From the NCBI RefSeq assembly GCF_937910335.1, contig NZ_CALEMX010000442.1, positions 1 to 43,004 of the forward strand: DNA of 43,004 nucleotides, read 5' to 3'. This document shows, one piece after another, positions 1 through 7,733 of the stretch (positions are counted from its first letter, which is position 1; every line of letters starts with the position of its first letter). Below the pieces are notes generated by a model that was given only the letters and a program-made list of their open reading frames with translations, was not told the origin of the DNA and did not search any database. Source of the DNA: an uncultured Gimesia sp. (GTDB lineage Bacteria; Planctomycetota; Planctomycetia; Planctomycetales; Planctomycetaceae). The position numbers and the translations under genes are program-made.

Positions 1-1
1 T

Positions 2-1069
2 GATTTTGAAGAGGAAGAGGAAGAGGAAGACATTATCGAGGCCTTTGATGATGATGAAGAAGAAGATGATGAAATCGATGACGAAGAGGAAATTGAAGAT
101 GATTACACCCCCGCCTCTGCCGTTGTCGATGACGAAGATAAAGAGGAAAGTGCTCTCAAAGTAGCAGACGAGGAAAAAGATACGTACTGGGATGCCCTGG
201 AAGGCTGGAATTGGGATGAAGAAGATTCTAAGTCCGTAAAATCGGTTCGCAAAACTTCGGATGAAACCGTTACTAAGGTCGAAGAAGAAGTTGTTGAAGC
301 GAAAAAGCCCGCTCAAAAGAAACCATCCAAACCGCGCAGCCAGCAAGCAAAAAAACCAAAAACTCAAGCAGCAGCAGACCAATCGGCTCGAACAGATGAA
401 CGACTCGATGATGCTGACGCCTTTGGCTTTGGTCTTGTTTCTGAAGAAGTAGCTTTTCAAAACGAAGTCGCCTATGATTCCACTGACGAAGATGAAGTGG
501 ATGATGAGGGAGAAGCGGTAGCAGAAGAAGCAGATGTCGAAGCAGTAGACGAAGCGGAAACGAAACGTCCACGGAAGCGGCGTAGAAGACGCCGCCGGTC
601 CCGCAAGACTGGAGACATAAAAGAAGAATCATCTGAAGCCGACAGCGTTGATGACGAAAATGAAGATGAGGAAGCGGGGCTTCAGGAGGAGGGCGAATCA
701 GAAGATTCCGAAGAGGATTCCGAAACAGAAGAAAATAAATCGGATCGCCCTACTAAACGTCGTCCCCGTAGACGCAAAAGCTCACGACGTCCCGAAGCTG
801 CTGACTCGGAAGAAACCACTGAAACCTCTGAAGCAGATGAAAGCTCACGCCCTAGAAAAAGAGAAGTTGAAAACAAGTACCCGAACGTTCCCAGTTGGGA
901 AGAAGCGATTTCCTATCTGTTGAATCCGAAACTGGTAGGCGGCAAAGCCGACAACGAGGAAGAAGGCAAAAGTGAATCCTCAGAAGGTGACGCTCGCAAA
1001 CGTTCGCCGCGGCGGCCTTCAAAAAGACGCGGGGGAAATCGTCGTCAAGCTCCTAAAAAGCCATCTTAA
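2..1069 (+). CDS. C-terminal part of a highly charged, disordered protein (5' end outside window)
   Basis: The frame is open from base 2 to the TAA at 1067-1069, so the start codon lies before the window. About 355 residues are visible. The first third is almost all Asp and Glu. The rest alternates acidic blocks with Arg/Lys blocks, for example a run of Arg after a Lys-Arg-Pro-Arg at about 560-600. The only ordered-looking patches are a Trp-rich stretch near 190-225 (YWDALEGWNWDEED) and NVPSWEEAISYLLNPKLVG at about 884-940, before a basic tail ending RRGGNRRQAPKKPS. Basic, Gly/Arg-rich tails of this kind occur in RNA-binding proteins, but no domain is recognised and the function is unknown. 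Several in-frame Met codons (497 for one) could be mistaken for the start. Confidence 0.8.
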   Translation, partial: DFEEEEEEEDIIEAFDDDEEEDDEIDDEEEIEDDYTPASAVVDDEDKEESALKVADEEKDTYWDALEGWNWDEEDSKSVKSVRKTSDETVTKVEEEVVEAKKPAQKKPSKPRSQQAKKPKTQAAADQSARTDERLDDADAFGFGLVSEEVAFQNEVAYDSTDEDEVDDEGEAVAEEADVEAVDEAETKRPRKRRRRRRRSRKTGDIKEESSEADSVDDENEDEEAGLQEEGESEDSEEDSETEENKSDRPTKRRPRRRKSSRRPEAADSEETTETSEADESSRPRKREVENKYPNVPSWEEAISYLLNPKLVGGKADNEEEGKSESSEGDARKRSPRRPSKRRGGNRRQAPKKPS

Positions 1070-1188
1070 ACAACGGCCCGCTGAAGCCTGACCCAAGCGA
1101 ACGTCCCTGAGTCTGTTTCGGATGGGATTCTGAATCTGGAGGCATTGGTGATACGAAGAAAATGCAGCCGCCCTGAAAGTTAGAAATC

Positions 1189-2061
1189 ATGTCGGACCAG
1201 TTTACTTCCCCGATCAATACCGTTGAAGAGATTCCTGCACTTCGCGTTTTGGTCCAGGCACAGCGTCAGCAACAGGCCTCTATTGGATTTGTTCCTACGA
1301 TGGGTGCGCTCCATGCCGGGCATGCCAGTCTGATTGAACAGGCACGACGAGAGTGTGATTTTGTTATCGTTTCCATTTTTGTGAATCCTACTCAATTTGG
1401 GCCCAACGAAGACTTTGAGAAGTATCCTCGTTTACGAGAACAAGATCTGTCAATTTGCCAGGCAGCGGGAGCCGATCTGGTCTGGATGCCCACGACCGAA
1501 ATCATGTATGCGCCTGATTTTTCCACGGTCGTTGAAGTAAAAGCGCTTTCACAAATTTTGGAAGGCGCAACCCGCACGACCCACTTTCAAGGTGTTACTA
1601 CTGTCGTCACCAAACTACTGCTGAGTTGTCTGCCTGATGTCGCATTCTTTGGCGCCAAAGACTATCAACAGCAGGCCATCATTCGTCGGATGTGCCTCGA
1701 TTTGAATATCCCAGTGGAAATCAAAACTTGTCCCATTATTCGAGACAGGGATGGTTTGGCGTTGAGTAGTCGTAACGTTTATCTTTCAGAAGCGGAACGT
1801 TCGTCAGCCTTGTCACTTTCTCAAGCATTGAATCTGGCGAAGGAAAAAATTGACGCAGGGGAAACGGACCTGAACCAGTTGAAAGCCGACATGCAACATC
1901 TCCTTAGCACAACCCCTTTGGTCAAACTGGATTATGCTACCATTGTCGATTCGCATACGCTGGAAGAGATTTCCGCCCCGCAACCAGAAATGGTGGCGTT
2001 GATTGCCGCTTATGTTGGGGAGACCCGTCTGATCGATAACTGTCTGCTCCATCCCGTGTAG
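1189..2061 (+). CDS. panC: Pantothenate synthetase (pantoate--beta-alanine ligase)
   Basis: Cytosolic enzyme that joins pantoate and beta-alanine using ATP, giving pantothenate for coenzyme A synthesis. The 290 residues match the usual family length. The nucleotidyltransferase HIGH-type motif is LHAGHASL at residues 41-48, preceded by GFVPTMGA. FVNPTQFGPNED follows at about 65-76. FFGAKDYQQ and the RDRDGLALSSRNVYLS segment (the KMSKS-equivalent loop) are also present. The ATG at 1189 gives a family-like N-terminus; no strong Shine-Dalgarno is visible. No other pan gene is adjacent. The next gene lies 137 bases downstream behind its own promoter-like sequence, so panC is probably transcribed alone or with the upstream charged protein. 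Confidence 0.97.
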   Translation: MSDQFTSPINTVEEIPALRVLVQAQRQQQASIGFVPTMGALHAGHASLIEQARRECDFVIVSIFVNPTQFGPNEDFEKYPRLREQDLSICQAAGADLVWMPTTEIMYAPDFSTVVEVKALSQILEGATRTTHFQGVTTVVTKLLLSCLPDVAFFGAKDYQQQAIIRRMCLDLNIPVEIKTCPIIRDRDGLALSSRNVYLSEAERSSALSLSQALNLAKEKIDAGETDLNQLKADMQHLLSTTPLVKLDYATIVDSHTLEEISAPQPEMVALIAAYVGETRLIDNCLLHPV

Positions 2062-2146
2062 ACACGATAAAACGGTAATCTTTGCCGGTTTCTGCTATCT
2101 GATATTGACGTAACGTGTTAAAAAATAAGAACATACATATATCTAT

Positions 2147-2155
2147 TGCTATAAT
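2147..2155 (+). promoter_or_regulatory. Extended -10 promoter for the ECF sigma gene
   Basis: TGC followed by a perfect TATAAT (2150-2155) forms an extended -10 element about 45 bases ahead of the sigma-factor start. The upstream sequence is A/T-rich, and no good -35 stands 17 bases away (AAGAAC). That is tolerated by extended -10 promoters. It suggests housekeeping-sigma transcription of the sigma/anti-sigma pair. Confidence 0.5.
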
Positions 2156-2161
2156 TTGTCC

Positions 2162-2177
2162 GAAAACTCCGGTTTTC
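2162..2177 (+). promoter_or_regulatory. 5'-UTR hairpin with UNCG-type tetraloop
   Basis: GAAAAC and GTTTTC form a perfect 6-bp stem closed by the loop TCCG. In RNA this is C(UCCG)G, a stable UNCG-class tetraloop. TTTT follows directly (2178-2181). It lies between the -10 element and the sigma-factor start, so it could act as a weak terminator or attenuator, end panC transcripts, or protect the mRNA 5' end. The function is inferred only. Confidence 0.4.
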
Positions 2178-2198
2178 TTTTGAGAGCGGGAACTTATT

Positions 2199-2849
2199 TT
2201 GTCCCCCATTCGTCAAAAAGATACTGTGACCAATAATGATCAATACCTGATTCAAGAATGTTTGGCAGGTCGTACGGAGGCGTTTGATCAACTGGTTCTG
2301 AAATATCAGGACCGATTGTTTCGAACGTTAGTACGAATTCTGGGCTCGAGCGACGATGCGCGCGATGCAGCTCAGGAAGGTTTTACACAAGCGTTCTTCA
2401 AATTGAATTCGTTTCGAGGTACTGCTGCATTTTATTCCTGGTTATTTCGGATTTCGTTTAATGCGGCAATCTCTCAGAAAAGAAAAACCAAACGAACGAC
2501 TACAACCCTGGATACACAAGATAATCCGGCTGGTAACTGGCTGGTAGATCCTCACCCCGAAAACCATCCCCCCGAATTAGCCGAACAGTCTGAACGGAAA
2601 AAGATTGTTCATCAGGCCTTGAATGAATTACAGGAAGAGTACCGAACCCCGTTAATCTTAAGAGAACTGGAAGGAATGTCCTACGGAGAAATTGCAGAGA
2701 TCACGGCTATTCCCCTGGGAACGGTCAGGAGCCGCATTTTTAGAGGAAGGAATGAACTGAAACAGAAATTGAGCACGCTTTTTCAAGAGGAACCGAGATC
2801 GCGTGTTTCCCTCTCTGACCAAGAGTCATCGATAAGTGAATCAAAATGA
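2199..2849 (+). CDS. ECF-type RNA polymerase sigma factor (RpoE-like)
   Basis: A 216-residue group-IV sigma factor that directs RNA polymerase to a regulon, probably in response to an envelope signal. Region 2 spans about residues 18-95, with AFDQLVLKYQDRLFRTLVRI, the DDARDAAQEGF segment and the Trp-containing YSWLFRISFNAA. Region 4 (about 140-195) has LNELQEEYRTPLILRELEG followed by the helix-turn-helix MSYGEIAEITAIPLGTVRSRIFRGR. The start is uncertain: TTG at 2199, or an in-frame GTG at 2226 (VTNNDQYLIQ). The stop overlaps the ATG of the downstream membrane protein (ATGA at 2846-2849), the arrangement of a translationally coupled sigma/anti-sigma pair. The target promoters cannot be read from this window. 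Confidence 0.93.
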   Translation: MSPIRQKDTVTNNDQYLIQECLAGRTEAFDQLVLKYQDRLFRTLVRILGSSDDARDAAQEGFTQAFFKLNSFRGTAAFYSWLFRISFNAAISQKRKTKRTTTTLDTQDNPAGNWLVDPHPENHPPELAEQSERKKIVHQALNELQEEYRTPLILRELEGMSYGEIAEITAIPLGTVRSRIFRGRNELKQKLSTLFQEEPRSRVSLSDQESSISESK

Positions 2850-4480
2850 GTAGTCACCCATCATCAAATGAAAAATTTTCCGCCTACTTCGATCATGAAG
2901 CCTCACCCGAGGAGCGCCAGGAGTTAGAATCACTTCTGGAAAATTCCGTCGAAGCACGGCAGGAACTTCATGAAATTGGAGAACTATCCCGGCTGTTACA
3001 GGAAACCGCCACGGAATCTGCGCCTCCCGAACTGGCAGCATCCATCCGCCGACGGATTGAGCAGGAAACCCTATTGACAAAAGCAGCACCCGCTGAGGTC
3101 AAACGTGTTCCTTCTCTGCTGCGTTATCGTATTGCTGTTGCCGTCAGTACTTGTTCTTCTCTGGCTGCTCTGATTTTATTTGTCTTATTGATGAACACTC
3201 CTGAAACTCCCTGGCAATTTCAAACACATTCGGCCGACCAGGTGGCATTCCAGCCTGCGACAAAGCCTGACAGTGAATCGACTCTCGTACGTCGCAAACA
3301 TGGCCCCGAAGTCCGTACCAGTGCCAACCTCAGTTATTCCGGGAAGTCTGACATAAAAATCGTAAAGGCAATGCCTGCTCCTTCAATTGATTTTAACTCC
3401 GGAACAAGTCGCTCTGTCGATAAAACCAAAATGAATAATGGGTTGGCGTCAAACGGACGCACGACGAAAGACTTAAAAGGTAATTTTTCAGTAAGGAATA
3501 CCCACGCAGAGCAGAAGGTTGGAAAAAGCCTTCCGAAATCAGCGATGGCGCCCCAATCACAGCCAATGGGGATTCCCGTTCATATTCCCCTCGATTCCAT
3601 TCGCATAGGACAAGCGCTCCCGTATTTTAGCAATATCGATGGAAAAGTCGCTGTGATTGAAGTACACGTCGTTGATGTAAAACGGGCATTGGGAACTTTG
3701 GAATTATTACTGGCACGCAATCACATTCCCGTGGATCAAAAAAAACAGTCTGCCGTCGAACGTCAATTCAGTCGTTCACACATTTTAAAAGCCAAAGATG
3801 TACTTGAAACCAACCCCACTTTGGCCGAATCTGATCAGTCAGAAAATCAATTATTCGCCGTTTACGTGGAAGCGACCGACAAACAATTAGCATCCGCCCT
3901 GAAGGATTTTCAGAAGGACCTGCAGCGAGATCAACTCGTGGGACTTGCTTTACAGCCAGCCATCAAAGCATCCTCTTTGACAGAAGAATTCGGAGAATTA
4001 CCTCAACTGCTGACGCAACGTTCAAACCTCTCTGATATGGACAAAGTAAACAGCGCCAAAGAAAACAGTGCCGTCGCTGGGACCCCCTTGCGTAGTCTCA
4101 AGCAGAAAATGGCAGTGTCCAATTCGCCCCAAAGAGATTCAGAATTCAAAAAATTACCCGTATCCGAATCGCTGACCAAAAAAAGGGAAGCGAGCAAGAG
4201 CAGGCAAAATTCTTTTCAAATGCGTTACCGGATGCAAATACCGGCGGAACAACGCGGTCAACGAGCGAAATTGGCTCAACTGAATGAAGCCAAACAGAAA
4301 ATAGGGAAGAAACTCGTGCCCCCCCACCTTCCCGCGCTCGACGCATCAAAACCCTATAGCGCAGGAAAAAATATCACACCTAAACAAGAAGCTTTCCAGA
4401 ATCAAGCACCTGCACCAGTAAAAGTACTCTTTGTATTCAAAGGGGCTGCCCCTCCCACCACATCCCCGGCTCCTCAGTAA
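2846..4480 (+). CDS. Membrane anti-sigma factor with large extracytoplasmic domain
   Basis: The 544-residue partner of the sigma gene, starting inside its stop codon. The N-terminal cytoplasmic part (about residues 8-75, FSAYFDHEASPEERQELESLL) resembles the RseA/anti-sigma fold. It has no obvious zinc-binding His/Cys cluster. One membrane helix lies at about 94-116. The remaining 425 residues are predicted outside the cytoplasm and are rich in Ser, Lys and Gln. A more ordered core at about 245-375 (including AVIEVHVVDVKRALGTLELLLARN) might be the sensing domain, and the C-terminal end is Pro/Ala-rich. The family role, holding the sigma factor inactive at the membrane until a signal triggers release, is inferred from position and the N-terminal domain. 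No protease-cleavage motif is recognised. Confidence 0.8.
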   Translation: MSSHPSSNEKFSAYFDHEASPEERQELESLLENSVEARQELHEIGELSRLLQETATESAPPELAASIRRRIEQETLLTKAAPAEVKRVPSLLRYRIAVAVSTCSSLAALILFVLLMNTPETPWQFQTHSADQVAFQPATKPDSESTLVRRKHGPEVRTSANLSYSGKSDIKIVKAMPAPSIDFNSGTSRSVDKTKMNNGLASNGRTTKDLKGNFSVRNTHAEQKVGKSLPKSAMAPQSQPMGIPVHIPLDSIRIGQALPYFSNIDGKVAVIEVHVVDVKRALGTLELLLARNHIPVDQKKQSAVERQFSRSHILKAKDVLETNPTLAESDQSENQLFAVYVEATDKQLASALKDFQKDLQRDQLVGLALQPAIKASSLTEEFGELPQLLTQRSNLSDMDKVNSAKENSAVAGTPLRSLKQKMAVSNSPQRDSEFKKLPVSESLTKKREASKSRQNSFQMRYRMQIPAEQRGQRAKLAQLNEAKQKIGKKLVPPHLPALDASKPYSAGKNITPKQEAFQNQAPAPVKVLFVFKGAAPPTTSPAPQ

Positions 4481-4516
4481 TGAATTTAGCCGGGAAGTGG
4501 TCTGAAAACGGTAGTG

Positions 4517-4534
4517 AAGCCTTGAAGGGCTTTT
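4517..4534. terminator. Weak hairpin between convergent genes
   Basis: AAGCC and GGCTT form a 5-bp stem with a 6-base loop, followed by TT on the plus strand. It sits between the anti-sigma stop (4480) and the convergent lactonase stop (4533). The stem is short, so the terminator call is tentative. Confidence 0.25.
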
Positions 4535-5573
4535 ATCTGGCAGCTCCGACATGCCCCTTTGTTTTGGTCTGAATGCGGACCAGATATGTATCTGCGGTCA
4601 GATACAGAGTCGAGCCATCATTGCCCCAGGCACAGTTGGCAGTTCGTTCTCCGGTACTGATGCGCCCCAGCAGTTCGCCTGATGGTGTAAAGATATAACA
4701 GCCGCCAGGCCCCGTAGCAAAAATATTGCCTTTCAGATCTGTTTTCAAACCATCGGGCAATCCGGGCAGTTTGCCAACGGCAGGAGTGACATCGTAAAAC
4801 AACTTGCCGGTTCCCAATGTCCCGTCTTTTCTGACAGGAAATGCTTTCCAGATAGCCGCTTTGGGATCGGATTGTGCTACGTATAATGTTTTTTCATCCG
4901 GAGAAAAAGCAATGCCATTGGGGCGCGTCATTTCCTTCGTCAACAATGTCAATGTTCCATCTTTTGCCAATCGATAGACGCCACAGAAATCGAGTTCACG
5001 ACGGGGGTCGTCATAACGGTTTGGCAGGCCATAGGGGGGATCGGTGAAATACAGATCGCCATTGGATTTGAATGTTCCATCATTGGGACTGTTTAACCGT
5101 TTTCCCATGTAATTATCGACGAGCGTCCGCTTGCCTCCTTTTTTGGTCATGACGGAAACACGACGATCGCCGTGTTCGCAGGAAACCAGACGCCCCTTCT
5201 GATCCAGAAACAGTCCATTGCAACCAGGCTCATTTCCATAGGGAGTCACTCCTGTATAACCGGAAGGCTTGAGGAACAGCGAGGCCCCTTGCCCTTCTTT
5301 CCACTTCATGACAGAGTTACGTGGAATATCAGAAAACAGTAAATATCCTTCTTTGGCATCTCCGACCCAGACAGGTCCTTCTGACCAGTCAAAGCCGGAA
5401 GAGAGAACCTCTATCCTGGCATCCTTGTCTATCAGTTGATCCAGTCTTGGGTCCAGACGGATAATTTCGCCAATGGTGGGATAATTGGTAGAATCCTGAG
5501 CCTGTAGCTCTGATTGACTAAGACTCAATACAAAAGTTGCTAGAATCATGCAGGTGAAACGAATAGTTTTCAT
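4533..5573 (-). CDS. Secreted SMP-30/gluconolactonase-like beta-propeller protein
   Basis: A 346-residue protein with an N-terminal signal peptide (hydrophobic CMILATFVLSLS, likely cleaved after Leu-Gln-Ala). The SMP-30/gluconolactonase/LRE propeller follows. Typical segments are SEGPVWVGDAKEGYLLFSDI, GCNGLFLDQKGRLVSCEHGD, LNSPNDGTFKSNGDLYFTDPPYG, RPNGIAFSPDEKTLYVAQSD and GLPDGLKTDLKGNIFATGPG. The conserved Glu (SEGP), Asn (SPND), and Asn and Asp (RPNG, LPDG) are the expected metal ligands. The family hydrolyses sugar lactones, but the substrate is unknown here. An open frame extends upstream to 5711. The ATG at 5573 is preferred because AGGGA stands 7 bases before it and it begins the signal peptide. 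Export suggests a role in extracellular or periplasmic carbohydrate use. Confidence 0.92.
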   Translation of the reverse strand: MKTIRFTCMILATFVLSLSQSELQAQDSTNYPTIGEIIRLDPRLDQLIDKDARIEVLSSGFDWSEGPVWVGDAKEGYLLFSDIPRNSVMKWKEGQGASLFLKPSGYTGVTPYGNEPGCNGLFLDQKGRLVSCEHGDRRVSVMTKKGGKRTLVDNYMGKRLNSPNDGTFKSNGDLYFTDPPYGLPNRYDDPRRELDFCGVYRLAKDGTLTLLTKEMTRPNGIAFSPDEKTLYVAQSDPKAAIWKAFPVRKDGTLGTGKLFYDVTPAVGKLPGLPDGLKTDLKGNIFATGPGGCYIFTPSGELLGRISTGERTANCAWGNDGSTLYLTADTYLVRIQTKTKGHVGAAR

Positions 5574-5765
5574 GTTTTTTTCCCTGTTTTCAGTCAGTAA
5601 GATCAATGTAATATCAGAGGGGAATCTTGAAATAACAATTCTACAGATTGTTCGCAGGAGATGCACGTATAGAGGAAATATTCTTGAATCCGGGGTCTGA
5701 AATCCTTGCATCCTGGAATCAGCCTGGATAACGTGATTTTTGAACCATTTGTCTCAGCCAGAGTC

Positions 5766-5794
5766 TTTTCAGGTGTGTGAGGATTGGTTAGAAT
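5766..5794 (+). promoter_or_regulatory. Possible promoter of tRNA-His
   Basis: TTTTCA (5766-5771) and TAGAAT (5789-5794) are 17 bases apart and end 53 bases before the tRNA. The -35 match is only 4 of 6, so this is a candidate only. Confidence 0.3.
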
Positions 5795-5847
5795 CAGATC
5801 AATTCAGAGAGGGAACTGGCTGCTTCAGCAGCCGGTAGACTTCATAT

Positions 5848-5922
5848 GGTGGGTATAGCTCAGTTGGTTAGAGCGCCGGATTGTGATTCCGGAGGTCGCG
5901 GGTTCGAACCCCGTTACTCACC
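5848..5922 (+). tRNA. tRNA-His (anticodon GTG)
   Basis: A full cloverleaf can be folded. The acceptor stem is GTGGGTA with TACTCAC (one G-T pair). The D arm is GCTC/GAGC, and the anticodon stem CCGGA/TCCGG encloses the loop TTGTGAT with anticodon GTG at 5883-5885. The T arm is GCGGG-TTCGAAC-CCCGT. An extra G at 5848 opposite C at 5922 is the G-1:C73 pair that is the identity mark of histidine tRNA. The CCA end is not encoded; CTTTT follows. The gene stands alone, with no other tRNA in the window. Confidence 0.97.
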
Positions 5923-6434
5923 CTTTTATTCAGCGATCAGTCTCATCGCCGCTCACTCTTCGCATGTCTGCGATCCCCATTGCATCGTCTAATAGACTTG
6001 ACCCTATCACAGCGTTCTCCTCATTCGCTTCTCTGTATTTTGATACCAGTCAATCGAAAGATGAATCGGCCTGCGGGAATGTGCATCTATCACTTCTGGT
6101 TCACTCTCAATGAACTATTCTCGAAAAAGTACTGATCATTGAGTTTCTTGAACGCCTTCATTTTTTAATTGTATTATTTACAATCATAAGTGCTTGATCT
6201 CTGATTGAAATTGATAACTCAGTTTCGCATCCACTCTGGAACAAGTGCTTTTGTGCAATGAAGTCTCTGAAATCAGTAAAAACTTATATTGCCTGAATTT
6301 TTCGAATTCTATTATACTGGCCGTGTGATTGAAGTCATCACAATTCAATATGACCATCAGCCGGTCTTCAGGCGAGACCGCTGTGAAATCATCATATTTC
6401 GAGAGCGTTTTTTCAGGGACGGAGAGCCAAGCTC
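5923..6434. other. Intergenic region between tRNA-His and gmhA
   Basis: About 510 bases with rising A/T content and no convincing reading frame. The open frames starting inside or just after the tRNA have no family character and no ribosome-binding site. The only element I can point to is the promoter candidate at 6289-6318. There is no integrase or att-like duplication of the tRNA 3' end, so the tRNA does not appear to be used as an integration site here. Confidence 0.5.
6289..6318 (+). promoter_or_regulatory. Possible promoter of gmhA-gmhB
   Basis: TTGCCT (6289-6294) and TATACT (6313-6318) are separated by 18 bases. Start of transcription would fall about 110 bases before gmhA. Visual match only. 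Confidence 0.35.
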
Positions 6435-7079
6435 ATGCATCAGGCCAGTAAAATTTTCTGCCGCAATTTGGAACGATCTATTTCTGCAAAAAAACAAATG
6501 CTGGAAGACACGGAAATGCAGCAGGAATTTTCGAAAGCGGTGGATCTGATCCTCCAAAGCTATCAAAGTGGAGGTCGATTGTACCTCGCGGGCAATGGAG
6601 GCTCAGCAGCTGATGCCCAGCATCTGGCAGCAGAATTTGTCTGCCGCCTGGGTAAAGATCGGGCTTCACTTCCCGCGGAAGCATTAACGACTGATAGTTC
6701 GATTCTCACAGCCATCGGGAATGACTACGGTTTCGATGTAGTGTTCTCGAGACAACTGGAAGGAAAATTGACAGAGAATGATGTTTTCCTGGGAATCACA
6801 ACCTCCGGCAATTCCCCAAACATTCTGAAAGCAGTACAAACCTGTCAGGATAAAAATATTCCCAGCATTGTGTTTACCGGACACGGTGGGGGCGCAGTTC
6901 GGTCTCTCTGTGATGTGTGTGTGATTGCTCATGGCGAACTAACAAGCCAGATCCAGGAAGTGCATCTGGTGCTTGAACACACACTCTGTGAATGTGTGGA
7001 AGCGGCTCTGTTCAACTTTAAACTGGATATCAGTTCGCCCCATCAGGACCAACCCGGCTCTCTGAGACGGGCAGCCTGA
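6435..7079 (+). CDS. gmhA: Sedoheptulose 7-phosphate isomerase (SIS domain)
   Basis: Cytosolic isomerase that converts sedoheptulose 7-phosphate to D-glycero-D-manno-heptose 7-phosphate, the first step of ADP-heptose synthesis for LPS core or other surface glycans. The 214 residues cover a single SIS domain. The phosphate loop is NGGSAADAQHLAAE at about 54-67, with the family's acidic and His residues. DSSILTAIGNDYGFD (about 87-101) and GITTSGNSPNI (120-130) follow. The C-terminal QIQEVHLVLEHTLCE helix carries Gln and His residues expected in the active site. gmhB follows after 7 bases, so the two are surely one operon. A GGAGAG sequence about 8 bases before the ATG may be the ribosome-binding site. 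Confidence 0.92.
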   Translation: MHQASKIFCRNLERSISAKKQMLEDTEMQQEFSKAVDLILQSYQSGGRLYLAGNGGSAADAQHLAAEFVCRLGKDRASLPAEALTTDSSILTAIGNDYGFDVVFSRQLEGKLTENDVFLGITTSGNSPNILKAVQTCQDKNIPSIVFTGHGGGAVRSLCDVCVIAHGELTSQIQEVHLVLEHTLCECVEAALFNFKLDISSPHQDQPGSLRRAA

Positions 7080-7086
7080 ATTAGCG

Positions 7087-7671
7087 ATGCGGGCACAGTC
7101 ATCTCCAAAGAAATCATTCTTTCTCGATCGTGATGGTGTGATCAATGTGGAGAAAGACTATCTGCACCGCATCGAAGATTTTGAATTCATTGATGGAATT
7201 TTTGAACTATGCCGGGCAGCAGAAGAGTCTGGTTACAGTTTGATCATCGTGACCAATCAGTCGGGCATTGCGCGCGGCTATTATACAGAACAGCAATTCA
7301 TTGACTTAATGTCTTGGATGAAAGAGGTATTTGCAAATTGCGGCATCACGATTGCCGATGTGTTCTTTTGCCCGCATCACCCCATTCATGGAACAGGCCT
7401 CTACCGTGCCGACTGTGCCTGTCGAAAACCGAAACCCAAAATGCTGATCGATGCGGCAACGAAGCACAACCTGGACCTGTCTGAATCGATTCTGGTGGGA
7501 GATAAATCATCAGATATCAAAGCTGGTCAGGCAGCCGGCCTGAAAACAACAGCGCTGGTCGGAACGGGACATCGTGTGAGTGAAGCGGATAAAAAAGGGG
7601 CAGACATCTATGCCAGCTCATTATTAGAACTCAAAACAATCCTGTTTCCAGCGACAATCTGCACAGACTGA
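7087..7671 (+). CDS. gmhB: D-glycero-D-manno-heptose 1,7-bisphosphate 7-phosphatase (HAD family)
   Basis: A 194-residue HAD-IIIA phosphatase that removes the 7-phosphate in ADP-heptose synthesis. The catalytic aspartates are D14 and D16 in FFLDRDGVIN. Motif II is IIVTNQSGIARG (about 53-64). The lysine region is RKPKPKM, and motif III is VGDKSSDIKAGQAAG (137-151). The structural zinc site of GmhB-type enzymes is present as CPHH at 95-98 and CAC at 110-112. HisB-type histidinol phosphatases share this fold, but the gmhA neighbour decides the call. The kinase/adenylyltransferase HldE is not in the window. Confidence 0.92.
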   Translation: MRAQSSPKKSFFLDRDGVINVEKDYLHRIEDFEFIDGIFELCRAAEESGYSLIIVTNQSGIARGYYTEQQFIDLMSWMKEVFANCGITIADVFFCPHHPIHGTGLYRADCACRKPKPKMLIDAATKHNLDLSESILVGDKSSDIKAGQAAGLKTTALVGTGHRVSEADKKGADIYASSLLELKTILFPATICTD

Positions 7672-7733
7672 TGGTACCTGTGGAAGCTTGCAAGAATCAG
7701 AATATGTCAGAGTCAGCGGATTGATCCTGAAGG

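Noticed and set aside
682-923. Other-frame open frames across the charged protein
   Set aside because: These are shadows caused by the repetitive GAA/GAT-rich codons.
5883-6113. Open frame beginning inside tRNA-His
   Set aside because: It starts within the tRNA anticodon loop and has no ribosome-binding site or family character.
5840-6450. Possible integration site at tRNA-His
   Set aside because: No repeated tRNA 3' end, integrase or phage gene was found.
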